A DNA stretch of 64,000 bases from Litsea cubeba (Eukaryota; Streptophyta; Magnoliopsida; Laurales; Lauraceae): positions 19,745,817 through 19,809,816 of the forward strand of contig CM022947.1 in NCBI GenBank assembly GCA_012931725.1. Direction: 5' to 3'. The notes beneath the pieces are model-generated. The model made no database searches and was not told where the DNA came from. It worked only from the letters and a program-made list of their open reading frames with translations. A program made the position numbers and the translations under genes. This document shows, in pieces, positions 21,298 to 32,985 of this stretch (positions within the stretch are counted from its first letter, which is position 1; every line of letters starts with the position of its first letter).

Positions 21298-24200
21298 TCA
21301 TAAAAAATGGTTCTCCAGCCAAGAGTTCAGCTCCTTAAGCAAGCTTTTGGCCTCATCCGTCAAGGATTCCAAGGCACGCTTCTTCAGGAACCTGCCATGA
21401 GATGCTGGGGTGGGCTCTAACCCTTCTTTCGCACCAGGAAGCTTCCCCCGAACGGTTTTCCATTGTTTGTTCTCATCAGACTTCCTTTTGAGAACTCGAT
21501 TGGCATCCGCAACCCGGTGAATCAGAGCAGTCTCCCTTTCACGAGCCTCTGTTATTTCGGTCCACTTGGCAGCGACTTGTGCCTGCAATTGCTCAAGACG
21601 TTTCCTGGCCTCATCGACCTCCCTATCAAGGATGTTAAGGTCATGTGTCAGCCCAATGATGGTTAGCTCTTCTAAGTTCTTCTCTCGGACTGCCTGCTTC
21701 CTGCTTTCTATAGCCTCATCCAGGTTAGATTGAGCCTTATCCGCAGGGTCCAAGAACATCGCCTTGAAGAACTGATCGTCAGGAAAACCCATGGTCTCAA
21801 ACCACTTGTCACCCAGCTCAATGATCCTATCAACGATCGCCCTGGCACTTGTGACATCCAGACCAGCTTCTTCGGCATCACCGAGAATCTCACGCACATG
21901 CTGGATCATCCCAAATCCGGCATCAAGTGCCCAGAAAGCAGAGTCTCAATCCAAGAGCTCAGAACTCGCACCACCACCTTCTTCGCAAAAAGAAGAGATG
22001 GCCCAGCTGAAGATTCGCCCAACTCCGTTGGTCGGCCGCTCATATCATCATCTGTTGGAAGAGTAACAAAAGAACTCTTTCCAGTTGAAGCTGCTCCTGC
22101 TCGGGAAGGAATCTCAGCACGAGGTATCCCCTCAACATTGTCAGAACTGGTCCCAGGAGTCTCTACCTCTGGATAAACCTCTGGCATCCCTTGATCTGGT
22201 TCTGAAAGAAGCGACGGACCCTCCTCTGTCACTTCAAAACCTGCCAAAGAAACACAAAAAGGTATGAATATGATCCTGTTTGAAAATCATTATCAGGGTT
22301 ATAACTACAAAATACCTTCTTCGACGACTGGCGGAACACTTTCCTCCTCCATGAACTCATTGGAAGCATCATCAACATTTGCGTCCATTGAGGGTTCAAA
22401 GTCATCGGAATCCTGTGGCAAGTCAGCTGGCAAGAAATGTGTTAGCAAACCAAGTCACAGACAAAAAAAAAAGAGAAAAAAAAAGCAAAAGAAGTCGTAC
22501 CAATTGGAGATTCTGGATTCACTCCAGAGTCCCTCGGTTCTTCTTCAGGTGCCTCGACAGGATCCGTCACCACCTCATCGACTGGAACCTCAGGCATCAC
22601 CAAGTCTTCCTCTGCTAAAAAAAAGGGGAAAAGCAGAAACAAGGAGCAAATCAGAACATGGAAAAATCCCATGAAAACAAATGGAAAGAGAAAAAGGAAG
22701 AATCATACCTTCACCGACGGTCTCTTCTTCTCGGCTTCTCTTCTCTGGAGGCTCGTCAGCATCCACTGGCACATCCTCATTAATAGTAAGAGGAACTTCC
22801 AAGTCAGGAGAGTCCTCATGCTGCCCCTTGCTGCGATGATGACTCCTCCCCCTCTTACCCCGGCGGGCTCGCTTCTTCGAGGAACCTGCCCCGCTGTCAG
22901 AGTCAGGTTTCCCACTTGACTCCTCACTGGATGGTCTACTCTTGCCAGTAGACTCCACGGAAGCTTGCCTCTATGCCGCTTGCATCCAAGCGCCAAGTTC
23001 GGCTTCCTCCTGTTCCAGCTGCTCTAAAGCCTCATCAGGTATTTCTCGAACAGCTTGAGAACCTATGACGCCCTGGTCACCGAGAAAGCCTATCTTGTGC
23101 TTCTCTCCAGAAAGGAAGGCCCAAACTTCCTCTCGCCGGACGCCATCCGACTTTCCAAGGCCCTTTCCAGATGCCAGCTTCACATCAAGCTCCTTGTTGG
23201 AAAGCCCCCGATATGCCGAAAAGCTCTCCGCGAACCACTTCGCAAATCCGGCAGTCCGGGAAGTCAGCAACACAGGATAAGAGATCATGGCTGTAGTGTC
23301 TTCAGTACTATAGAAAGCCCATGCATTTCTCCCGTCCTGTAAGCCTCCAAAGCACTTCACCATGCTTGAAGGCGCTCCAACAACGCCTTGAGAAAAGCCC
23401 AGCTGCAAAGCAAAGCGAGAGGGTACATACGGCTGGATGTCGACGAAAAGATGTCTACGGTACACCATCGTGCCGACACGTATGCTGAAAAGCCACTCTC
23501 TCTCTGCATTCGTCAAGGAATAATGCCTTCCCGACCCCGCCCTGGTAGAGTCTCAGGAGGCACCAAAATCAAAAGCCTTCTTCCGCAACTCCGGAGAAAG
23601 CTTCACTGAAGACTGCCCCATCTCGACGTCCCTGAACCGTCGGATCCTCATGCGGGCAAACAAAAGTGATTCGGACACGGCTTTGCCCTTAGCCAGTCGA
23701 ATCATCAGAGGATCATCATCCTGTGTAGCACCCAGCCGGTGGAAGCCAGGACAGTGGTACACATACCACGAATAAAAGATATGGGCTGAAAATACCCTAT
23801 TCATGGGAAGCCCAAGCCGAACCAAACAAGCAGTAGCCTGCAGTTCGGTACACAGGTAGGAGTAAAGAGCTGGCACCAAAGCAAGCTGCTCTCCAAACGC
23901 CATCTGATAAGCCGAAAAAATACAATACGGCCTGATGTGCGTTCCATCTCCTCCAGCAAAAATAGCCTCACCAAGCCAATAAGTGAGGTAAACAGCGAGA
24001 TCTCTCCGCAGTGCAATGTCAGGACATATGGCGTTTGTACTGGCACAGAAATCTCTCAACTCTTCTTGCATGGCCAAGATCTTCTTTGAACTTGGATCCT
24101 GAGCTCCGGCTTCCTGGGTCACGCTATCAGAAGACTCCCTGCTATCAAAAAAGTTAGGGAATGAAGAGCTAGAACTCTTCCAACCGCTGGATCTAACTTT

Positions 24201-25745
24201 CAAACCCTCCTTCTCCTTCAAAAATCATAGAAGGCGACGAGTTGAAAGTACAGAAGCCTGAACTCCTCAGACTGCCCCTCGAGGACGCTGTCAATCGGCA
24301 TAAACTCCTCATAGAGTTTGCCGAGGATGGGCAATCCAGTAATGGCGCTCAGCTCCTTCAAAGAAAAACCAATCTCGCCATTCGTCATAACGAAGGTATT
24401 GGTTTGTGGGAGGAATGATTCCAGCATAGCCATGAAGGCCTCGTCGGAAAAGATCACAGTCTCCCTAAAGGCGCGGACCGCATCAAAAATCCCGGCTTCC
24501 TTCAACACGGCACTACTAATCAGCAGGACGCGATCAGTCCACGACTTCCACTCGGAGTCAGCATTGAAACGACCACGAAGTCGAAAAGGCTTGATCCAAT
24601 TGCTGCCGTCACCGCTGAAAACACCAAGGCCCACCGGTCTCAAATCGACTGACGGATAATCAGAGCCCTGGTAGCCGCTGGATGGCATCAACAGGTCCAT
24701 GTCAACAGGCGACCTCTCCGTATATCCAGGAGAACCGCCAACAAAAACCCCGGTCTTGATTACATTTGTCCTTCTCACCCAGCTTGGAGGATCTTCCCTC
24801 TTAGAGCACGTGGGGGCAAGGCTCAGAATCGAGACGGTGCGATCAAACGTCGACCGGGGTAGCAATAGTCTTCTTCTCACCATCTGCTGTGAAAGAAAAC
24901 TGAAAACATCTCCTCTGGTATGTCATGTCATCAGGGACTGCATCACCAAAGAAGAAGGTAGGCTTGGGCAAAACGCTCTGATCTTCCATCACCCATGGAC
25001 GACTGCTTACCATGATCTTATAGAATTCCTCTCCCTTGAGAGCGATCAGTCGCTGCCTCATCTCACCTCTGTTGAGGGAGTCGCATTCTTCCAGATTTCT
25101 CTCAACATACTGGACCTTCTCAAAGGCCTGCTGAACGGTCGGATTAGAAGATCTAGAAGATCGACGAGGTACGCTTGAAGATGGGCTCAACATCGCTGCG
25201 AGCTCCGAAACTCCAAACTTTCGAAACCTCAAAGTCTCCGCAAACCAGGAAGGGCTCAACATCGCTGCGAGCTCCAAATTCCCAAAATTGCGAAAACTTT
25301 CAGGTATGCTATCACATCATGCTACAAATTTAATTTACAATTGAATGCATGCATGAACATCTAGGTTTGCCAAAAAAAAAAGGGGCATTATCATGATGAG
25401 CAAAAGAAAAAAAAAGAAAAGAAACTTTCTCAAAAAAAAAGAGGGGAAAGAAAACAAAAAAAAAGAAAAGAAAAAAAAAGGGGGCTGGCCCACAGGCCGT
25501 GGCCCACTGGCCACGTGGCCGTACGGCCAGATCCGTACGGATCTGTCCGTACGGCCCACAAAAAAAAAAAAACATAAAAAAAAGAAAGAAGAAAAGAAAA
25601 GAAAAAACGTGTGAAAAAAGGGGAAAACACGTGGAAAAGAAAAAAAAAAGAAAAGAAAAGAAAGAAACAAAAAAAAGAAAGAACTTTTTTTCCTACAATG
25701 GAGTTTTCTTGAAAAAGGGAACTTACTTGAAGCCATTGATGGAGA
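21298..25745 (-). pseudogene. Antisense plant mobile domain (PMD) gene of element A
   Basis: The gene runs against the retrotransposon. The first ATG candidate is near 25736, followed by a GTAAGT donor; the last codon is at 21298. Pieces 25277-24843, 24883-24218, 24221-23553 and 23516-22971 together give the PMD protein seen in B, with the hallmark GEIGFSLKELSAITGLPILG block and the DLAVYLTYWLGEAIFAGG block. Later exons encode an acidic/basic middle and a Glu/Lys-rich coiled coil (21909-21298, fully open). Lesions: an extra C near 24855, a missing T near 24222, TGA at 23555-23553, TAG at 22973-22971, and a frameshift near 21920. A 176-bp microhomology deletion at the exon 2 start removed its acceptor. 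PMD proteins (MAIN/MAIL family) are linked to transposon silencing; the retroelement form has unknown function. Confidence 0.8.
25517..25556. repeat. 40-bp near-perfect palindrome with GTACGG repeats
   Basis: The sequence from GGCCGTACGG to CCGTACGGCC reads almost the same on both strands (one mismatched pair). Its centre is ATCCGTACGGAT. It lies in the first intron of the antisense PMD gene, between purine-rich tracts. B keeps only part of it (about 40336-40366). Confidence 0.85.
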
Positions 25746-25858
25746 AGAAGAAGAAAAGTCTTGAAGATCTTGAAGAAGAAGAACTCTTGGTCTTGAAGCC
25801 CTCTTGAGATTATTGCAAAAGAAAGTAATAAGAGCAAGAGATCCAACCTCCTCCTTGC

Positions 25859-25865
25859 TTTTATA
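25859..25865 (-). promoter_or_regulatory. TATA box of the antisense PMD gene (copy A)
   Basis: TATAAAA on the minus strand, within CTTCTATAAAAGCAAGG, lies about 125 bp upstream of the first ATG. It is identical in context to the motif at 40035 in B. Confidence 0.6.
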
Positions 25866-25934
25866 GAAGAGAGCAAACCAAAGAAGGAAAGAAGAGAGAG
25901 ATAAGTGTTACTAATTAGTAACCTTACCAAAAGA

Positions 25935-26180
25935 AAGAGATTAGAAAGATTCTTTCCCAAAAGAAAGATATCTTGAGGGATTCTCTCCCAAAAAGAAATC
26001 AATGAGAGATTTTCTCCTAAAAGATAGGATCGATAAAGGATTCTTTCCCAAAAGAAAGATATCTTGAGATATCCTATCCCAAAATAAAGGGACTATGAGA
26101 GATTCTCTCCAAGTAAAGATATTCTTAGATATTCTCTATCCAAAGGAGATATTTTTAGATATTCTTCACAAAAAACAAAC
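25935..26180 (-). repeat. Degenerate repeats upstream of the PMD TATA box (A)
   Basis: About six ~40-bp units with GAGAATCTTTCCCAAAAGAAAGATATCTTGAG-type sequence. They lie directly upstream of the TATA motif, so they may be enhancer-like. B has the same at 39735-39990. Confidence 0.7.
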
Positions 26181-26454
26181 TATATGAGATCTAAGCCATT
26201 TCAAAAGCTTAAGGTCCCATGAGTTAGCCCATATGAGTTAGGTTTGACCACCTAGGCACAAAAAAAGGGCTTTTAGTCAAAGAAAAATCCCTCTTACCAA
26301 GAGCATACAAAAAATGGGTCCATGCCTCTTTTGAGTTGATTGGACCATACAAAGAAAATTCCAAGCCCCATGAGCTTCCAAAAATCAAACCATCCAGCCT
26401 CATCTACCAAATTGAGCCAAAATCTTGAAATTGACATTCCACAAAAATCAAACC

Positions 26455-26695
26455 AAATCCTGGTCCCCTAACTTGCCACATACAGCTTGTTAGGTCACAA
26501 GATCAAAACCAAAAACCAAAACCTGATCCCCTAACTTGCCACATACAGCCTGTTAGGTCACAAGATCAAAACCAAAATTGATCCCCCAACATTCCACATA
26601 CAGCTTGTTGGGTCACACGATCAAAACCAAACCCGACCCCCTAACCTGCCACATACAGCCTGTTAGGTCACAAGGTCAAAACCCAAATCCACATC
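26455..26695 (-). repeat. Four ~62-bp repeats with TGCCACATACAGCTTGTTAG
   Basis: Four direct copies (about 26460, 26525, 26580, 26635) of a unit with CCCCTAACTTGCCACATACA, GCTTGTTAGGTCACA and AGATCAAAACC. They lie between the PMD promoter and the polypurine tract. Four matching copies occur in B at 39210-39440. Confidence 0.85.
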
Positions 26696-26892
26696 CTTGA
26701 TGTCATCTTCAAAACTTTGTCTCGAGATGGTACGTGATCCCTTTCACTACCATAAAATTCCCCTGGAAGCTCAAAAGGCTACAAATACCAAAAAGAAAGA
26801 CTGCTCAAAGACTCTTGGTCAAGTCACAGGCTCTCCTTCAAAAATCTCTTCGAGGCACATCGACTACAAAAGTTAAGCAACTCGTCGCTGTA

Positions 26893-26907
26893 CCTCGAGG
26901 GGGCATT
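26893..26907 (+). other. Polypurine tract of element A
   Basis: CCTCGAGGGGGCATT directly precedes the 3' LTR. The purine run GAGGGGG is the expected primer for plus-strand DNA synthesis. The counterpart in B is at 38983-38995. Confidence 0.7.
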
Positions 26908-29404
26908 TGTTGACACAAAAAATGTCACTTTGCCTCTTCAAGATCCAAAGAGCTACATGAAGTCGCAACCTGCCATAAATAGGCAATGCTACTTCCAAAA
27001 ATCAAATCTTGTCAGAATCAAACAAAAACTGCAAGATCCTTCAAGATAGCCAAAAAAGGAGTACACAAGAAGTTTCGGGCCATTTCAAAATCATTTGGCC
27101 TAACTTCGCTTCTCCGATAGCCGAAAAGGAGCTCTCGGCGGCGAAAGCATCGGAGACACCAAATCTTCGATTAGAGCTGATGGATGGTCTCAAAATACTT
27201 CCAAAAGGCTCCACGTCAAGTTCCGAGTCAAACCGACAACGTTTGACCCTACATCAACCCTCGAACAGCTAAATCAAGCCTCTCGGCGGCGAGAACCACC
27301 GAGGCCATTACTCATCAGATAGAGCACATGGACGGCTTCAAAATTCTTATAAAGGGCTACACGTCAAATTTCAGGTCATTTCAACAACATTTGACCATAG
27401 TTTGATGCTCGGAAGTCAAATCAGGCCTCTCGGCGGCAAAGCTCTCCGGGACCATGATTTCCAAGACAGAGCCTATGGATCATCTTAAAATGACTCCAAT
27501 AGGTTCCCTGTCAAATTTCAAGTCAATCGGACATCGGTTGACCGCACATCAAACCGCGACATCTTCATCGCGACAAAAGCAAGTCTACTAGTGATAGGAC
27601 CCCAAACGGCTTCAAAACTCAAACAAAAGCCTATGGTTGGTCTTATTTATTGCTCAGGAGGCTTCACACCAAATTTCAGGTCATTCCGACATCGTTTGAC
27701 CCAGTTTCAGCTTCTGACGGAAAATCGGCAGCTCTGCGCAACAAAGTCTTCGGCTTTCTCAGGAAATTGGAAACTTTGCAAAATCAAAATGCAAGGATTC
27801 TTATCAGGTTTCCTACAAATAAATCAGGCCAATAAATGGTCAAAATGTCAAGGAAAAATACAAAAGAAAAAAGAATCGAAAAATAGCAAAAACGGACACA
27901 AAACGGGACACAAAGGGGGGAAAACCCCCCAGGGTCGCAGGCCCCTGCGACCCTGGCCCAGGGTCGCCGGCGACCTTGGAGCCCGAGGTCGCCGGGAAGG
28001 CCCCGGAAACCCCGGTTTTCGCCGTTTTTTCGCGATTCGAAGCGCCTTGCCTCTGGTACTTTCCAAAATTCATGTTTTTGAGACACCAAATCCTCTGACA
28101 TCCGTCCAAAACACGGGTCAATCATCAAGAGTATCGAAAACAATATTGATCGGCACCCGGTCAACAAAAAAAGTGTGCTTTCTACCTGACCGATCGAGAA
28201 ATCGACAGGACAGATGGCACCGACCCGCTGTTGGCAACAAATACATGAAGTCACATGGTCATCTGATGTCGATCTACATGAAGATCCATCGATGATCATC
28301 GCCAGAAGAATCCCAAAAGACACGGCACGGCCCGCGACTCTTCAACTGCTCGGCGACCACTTAATGCGATTAATTGACTAGCTTTATTACAGTCATTAAT
28401 CCATTTCTTTGGACGGACCAATCAGAAGCAAGCATCCGGGAGTTACAAGTCAAGAGATTCATGGCATTTAACCCATGAAACTCCTCCCATCATGGCGATT
28501 AAAGGCGATTAAATGCCCTCAATCTCCTCCGGCCAGTCAGAAGCCAAGAAAAAGGAGTTACAAAATAAAGAATTCGATTCTGTAACTCCTCCCTTTATGT
28601 AGCTTTATGACAATCAAAGCTCATAAACCCTCCTAAATGGCTACCTAAAAGCCTATAAATAGGAGAGCTCTCCAAGAAGAAAGGATCATCACAAAAAAGC
28701 ACAAACACACAGACAGACAAAGCACAGAAATCCAGAGAAAGAAAAAAAAGAGAGAAAACTCTGCGGAAGTTCTACACCGACCACCGCAACAAGGTGACAA
28801 AAGTCCCTTGGGGGGTACTCCCCCCCAAGGTCCTTGCCTTCTCTTTCTGCCGCCAATGGCTTAGACATGGCTTTTCAAGCCCGTCTACTCGGCTTTTCAT
28901 TGGACATAGGACCTTCTTTTGGTCTTTGTTCTCTAAAAACCTGAGGTTATAGCCAAGCCAAGCGAATCAATAGCATCCTCTGTTCTCATCTGCATGGATG
29001 ATGGCGAAGCCCACATATGGCTTGCGACCGTCAATCTAAACGAGCCCCCACAATCTCCTGAGAAGTTAGATCCTCCTTTTCTTGCTTTTTATTGTAGTTT
29101 GTATTTTTTCAAAAGAGACAAAAATCACAACTCTTGTCTTTCATTATTGATAAGGTTTGTAAATCGGCTATAAACGCCAAAATCGGCTATAAACGCCAAA
29201 AAACCGGCTATAAATGCCAAAAAAAATCGCATTTCACGGCAAACCAAGAAAAATATCTCTTTTCTTAAATATATGTGCAATGGAAAACTTGAAAGAAGTT
29301 GATTTCCTTTTTACTTGCGAAGGTTGATCTCCGGATCACCACTTGCAATTCCAAGTAAAATAGAAAATCTGGCACACCCTCACAAAAAAAAGAAATATTG
29401 ATGC
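26908..29404 (+). repeat. 3' LTR of element A, left part
   Basis: Homologous to 9788-12290. It is interrupted after 29404 by the copia element, which duplicated GATGC. It retains a hairpin (12-bp arms CAGGGTCGCAGG, 27930-27955) and a GGGGGG-AAAA-CCCCCC palindrome (27915-27930) that the 5' LTR has lost. Scattered substitutions separate the two LTRs, so insertion of A predates that of the copia element. Confidence 0.9.
29400..29404. repeat. Target site duplication (left) of the nested copia, GATGC
   Basis: GATGC precedes the copia LTR and recurs at 36258-36262 after it. Uninterrupted LTR sequence at 12270-12277 has a single GATGC, which confirms the duplication. Confidence 0.95.
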
Positions 29405-30577
29405 TGTTAGATATCGCGATCACTGAGAGGGGGGGGTGAATCAGTGATTTCTTAAAAACAGGTCCAAACTAACAACAAAAGCAAATCAAATCACACAATG
29501 ACACCAAATTTAACGTGGTTCACCGAAAGGCTACGTCCACGGTTCAAAGACTGTCCGAACACCAATCCGGGACAGATCTGAATCTTATTTAGTCGCAACA
29601 ACGACAAAGAGCACCAACCCTTAGTTTCAGATAGCACCAACTATCTAGGAAGCACCTACTCCCTTGAGTTTCAGATAGCACCAACTATCTAGGAAGCACC
29701 GACTCCCTTTACAATTTATCTGCACCAACAGATAGGATCACCAAACCCCAGACACCAAGCACCAACTTGATGTTCTACAGAACAAGAATAGAAACCTTTT
29801 TCTATAGACCTTCCCCTCTACAATCTCTCTCTCTCAATCCCTTACAAATTGAAATTAAAGCATAAACAGAGAGACACTTATCTTATGGACGAAATACCAT
29901 CTTCAAGAGCACATCCTCGTCCACACTTGCTGTAGAAAGATGCAGCACAACAGCACACAGCAACAGCTTCTTCTTTCTCTCAAGAACTCTCTCAATTTTC
30001 TCTCTAAAACTCTTCTCTGTTCTTGTGTGTTTATGAACGACCCATACATGCCTTTTTATAGGTTATTTTAACCCTTAATTGTATTCAAAACAGGCTACAA
30101 TTCGTTTAGAAAGAGTCCCAAACAAATTAGATAAGAGTGCTGAATTTTCGTGCAAGACTTCTGTTTCTGCGCAACTCTGGTTCCCGTGCTCGGTCGACAT
30201 CCTTGCTTGCTCGGTCGACATCATACACTGTCTGGAATCAGTCAATTATCGCGCTCGGTCGACATCCTGGGGTCCCGGTCGACCGAAGACACACTGTGTC
30301 ACGAAAATAACTGAGAGGTGCCTGAATCTGTTTCTGCAGGTTTCTCTTTGCTCGGTCGACCGCATGGGGTGCTCGGTCGACCGAAGACTCTGCTTCAGGA
30401 ATTTCTGAATTCCTGACTGTTTGAATTCTGATTCTTCTTTTCAGCTCTATCAACACCAGCCTTTTAACATCACGTTTGTGACAATGTGTTGACAAGAATT
30501 CCAACTCAAAACAATACTTTGAGATATTAATTCCTTCAATTCTTCAAAGACTACTCAAGTCATCTCAAATTCCAACA
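29405..30577 (-). repeat. 3' LTR of the nested copia
   Basis: On the minus strand it reads TGTTGGAATTTG... to ...CGATATCTAACA. It contains six CGGTCGAC-centred motifs (about 30189-30385), some extending to the palindrome CGGTCGACCG. Two ~57-bp repeats with TTTCAGATAGCACCAACTAT lie at 29620-29705. Confidence 0.95.
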
Positions 30578-30591
30578 ATCTCCCCCTTTGG
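30578..30591 (-). other. Polypurine tract of the copia element
   Basis: The minus strand reads CCAAAGGGGGAGAT immediately before the 3' LTR, the standard plus-strand primer position. Confidence 0.8.
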
Positions 30592-30865
30592 AATTGTTGG
30601 CAACACTATTGGAACTTCAACACTTTCAACTCCAGCTTGCAGCTCTTCCAAGTTCTTTTCAACACTCACTTGGAACCAATTCTGAAATTCTGAAATAACA
30701 ACCATGCACTGTCAACAATCTCCCCTTAGCTTTCATAGCATAACATCTCTCCTTGCTATCATAGCATAACATCTCTCCCCCTTTGACAACAAGTCCAAAG
30801 GGACCAAACCGAGGAGCGAATAGGATATTCAATGAATGCATTGCTCCCCCTTTCAAGCACAACTC

Positions 30866-31978
30866 CTATGGTTTAGGAGAGTGAGTAACTCTTAACTTTT
30901 TCCGGAGATACTCGTAGACTTCCTTTGGCAGAGGTTTCGTGAAAATATCAGCCACTTGCTCAGTTGTTGGAACATATTCCAACTTGACCTCTCCATCAGC
31001 AACTTTATCTTTAAGAAAATGATAACGAATTGCTACATGCTTTGTTCGAGAGTGCTGAACAGGATTCTTAGATATATGAATTGCACTCGTGTTGTCACAT
31101 AGGATCGGCGTAGGATCCGTTGTAGGAACTCCTAGATCAGAGAGCATTTGCCGCATCCATAACACTTGCGTACAACAAGTTGCCGCTGCAATATATTCCG
31201 CTTCCGCTGTCGAAAGGGATACTGAGTCTTGCTTCTTACTATGCCAAGCAACTAATCTTTCTCCAAGATAAAATGCGCCGCCGCTAGTACTCTTGCGATC
31301 ATCTACGCATCCAGCCCAATCGGCATCAGAATATGCAACAAGAGTGAAGGATTTGCCTTTGGGATACCAGATACCAAGCTCCATAGTACCTTTCAGATAT
31401 CGAAAGATTCTTTTCACTGCTGTAAGGTGCGTTTCAGTTGGTGCTGCTTGAAAACGTGCAACCATACATACTGCTTGTAGAAGATCTGGTCTTGTAGCAG
31501 TCAAGTAGAGCAAGCTTCCTATCATAGAGCGATAGGTGGTATGATCAACGGACGAGGCCTTATCATCTTTGCTAAGCTTCGTGTTCGTTGACATTGGTGT
31601 GCTCACTGGCTTGCTCTCTTCCATATTGAACCGTTTCAGCATTTCCTTAATGTATTTCATCTGTGATATGAAGATGCCATGTTTCAGCTGCTGAACTTGT
31701 AAACCAAGAAAGAACTTTAGTTCTCCAAGCATCGACATTTCAAATTCTTTCTTCATCTCTTCAGCAAAATTCCTGCATATCTCCTCATCATTGCCACCAA
31801 AGATTATGTCATCAACATAAACAATGACAACCAGCTGTTTGCTTAACTCAGTTTTGACATACAGATTGCTATCAACCATTCCTTTTCCAAAATCGATCTT
31901 GCGGAGATAGAGATCCAGCCTTGCATACCATGCCCTTGGCGCTTGTTTCAGTCCATAAAGAGCCTTTTCAACTTGCAC
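30866..31978 (-). pseudogene. Copia Pol C-terminal part: RT palm/thumb and RNase H
   Basis: 370 codons. It begins in KALYGLKQAPRAWY, the copia RT hallmark, with the catalytic YVDD at residues 54-57. It ends in a full copia RNase H (YSDADWAGC, STAEAEYIAA, LCDNTSAI). The stop after SPKP is the natural Pol end. It is out of frame with the upstream RT half by a small indel near 31980, so a single Pol cannot be made from this copy. Confidence 0.85.
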
Positions 31979-32982
31979 ACTAGGTCTGAATTTTTGCTAA
32001 TGAGAAAACCATCAGGTTGCTCAATGTAGACCTCTTCTTCAAGTAAACCATTCAAGAAGGCTGACTTTACGTCCATCTGAAATACCTTGAAGGTTTTGTA
32101 TGCTGCCAATGCAAGAAACATACGAATAGCTTCCAGACGAGCCACCGGTGCAAAGGTCTCTTCAAAATCTATGCCTTCAACTTGAGCATAGCCTTTACAA
32201 ACCAACCTTGCTTTGTTTCTAATGACTTGACCATCTTCATTCAGCTTATTCCGAAAGACCCATTTAGTACCAATAACATTCTTATCAGTAGGTCTAGGAA
32301 CAAGTTCCCATGTGGAGTTCTTCTCAATTTGCTCCAACTCCTCATGCATAGCTTTCAACCAACTTTCATCGAGACTGGCTTCAGCCACAGTCTTGGGTTC
32401 AATGGTGGACACAAGTGAGTAATTGCTAACTACACTTTGTCTAGTTTGAACGCCTGCCTTAGGATCTCCAATGATTTGATCCTTAGGGTGTTGCTCAACC
32501 CAAGTGCTGTGCTTCTTAGGTGTAGTATCTTCTGAGTCATCCTTTGATTTCTCAGAATGATTAGAGTCAGCCATCTCATCATCAATCTCACTCGAGTCCT
32601 CATAAACTGGACTGTCATTATGAGTTGCATTCTTTGGTTCAATATTCTCATCTATTCTCACATCAGCACTTTCTATGATTTTTCTGGTTCTTTTGTTAAG
32701 ACACCTATATGCCTTGCTAGTAGAGGAGTAACCCAGAAATATACCTTCGTCAGCTCTTTCTTCAAATTTGCCCGGATTTTGTTCGAGCCGCTTGATGTAA
32801 CACTTGCTGCCGAAGACTCTGAAGTGCTTGACTGTTGCTTTTCTTCCAAACCTTAGCTCATAGGGAGTTTTGTCTTCATGTGGCCTGATCAAGCATCGAT
32901 TTTGAATGTATACAGCCGTATGAATTGCCTCCTTCCAATATTTGTCAGCTAGCTTGCTCTCAGTTAGCATTGTGCGAGCCAT
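31948..32982 (-). pseudogene. Copia Pol middle part: integrase tail and RT fingers
   Basis: It carries the integrase C-terminal region (ELRFGRKATVKHFRVFGSKC), an acidic linker, and the RT N-terminal part (ELVPRPTDKNVIGTKWVFR, KARLVCKGYAQ, FAPVARLEAIR, QMDVKSAFLNG). It shares a frame with the preceding block but is separated from it by TAA at 32988-32986, which replaces a codon expected to be glutamine. Its 3' end runs off frame near 31980. Confidence 0.85.
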
Positions 32983-32985
32983 CTC

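Noticed and set aside
25335..26002. Phe/Leu/Ser- or Lys-rich ORFs near 25.3-26.0 kb and 40.1-40.5 kb as membrane or basic proteins
   Set aside because: They are translations of purine/pyrimidine tracts in the intron and leader of the antisense gene.
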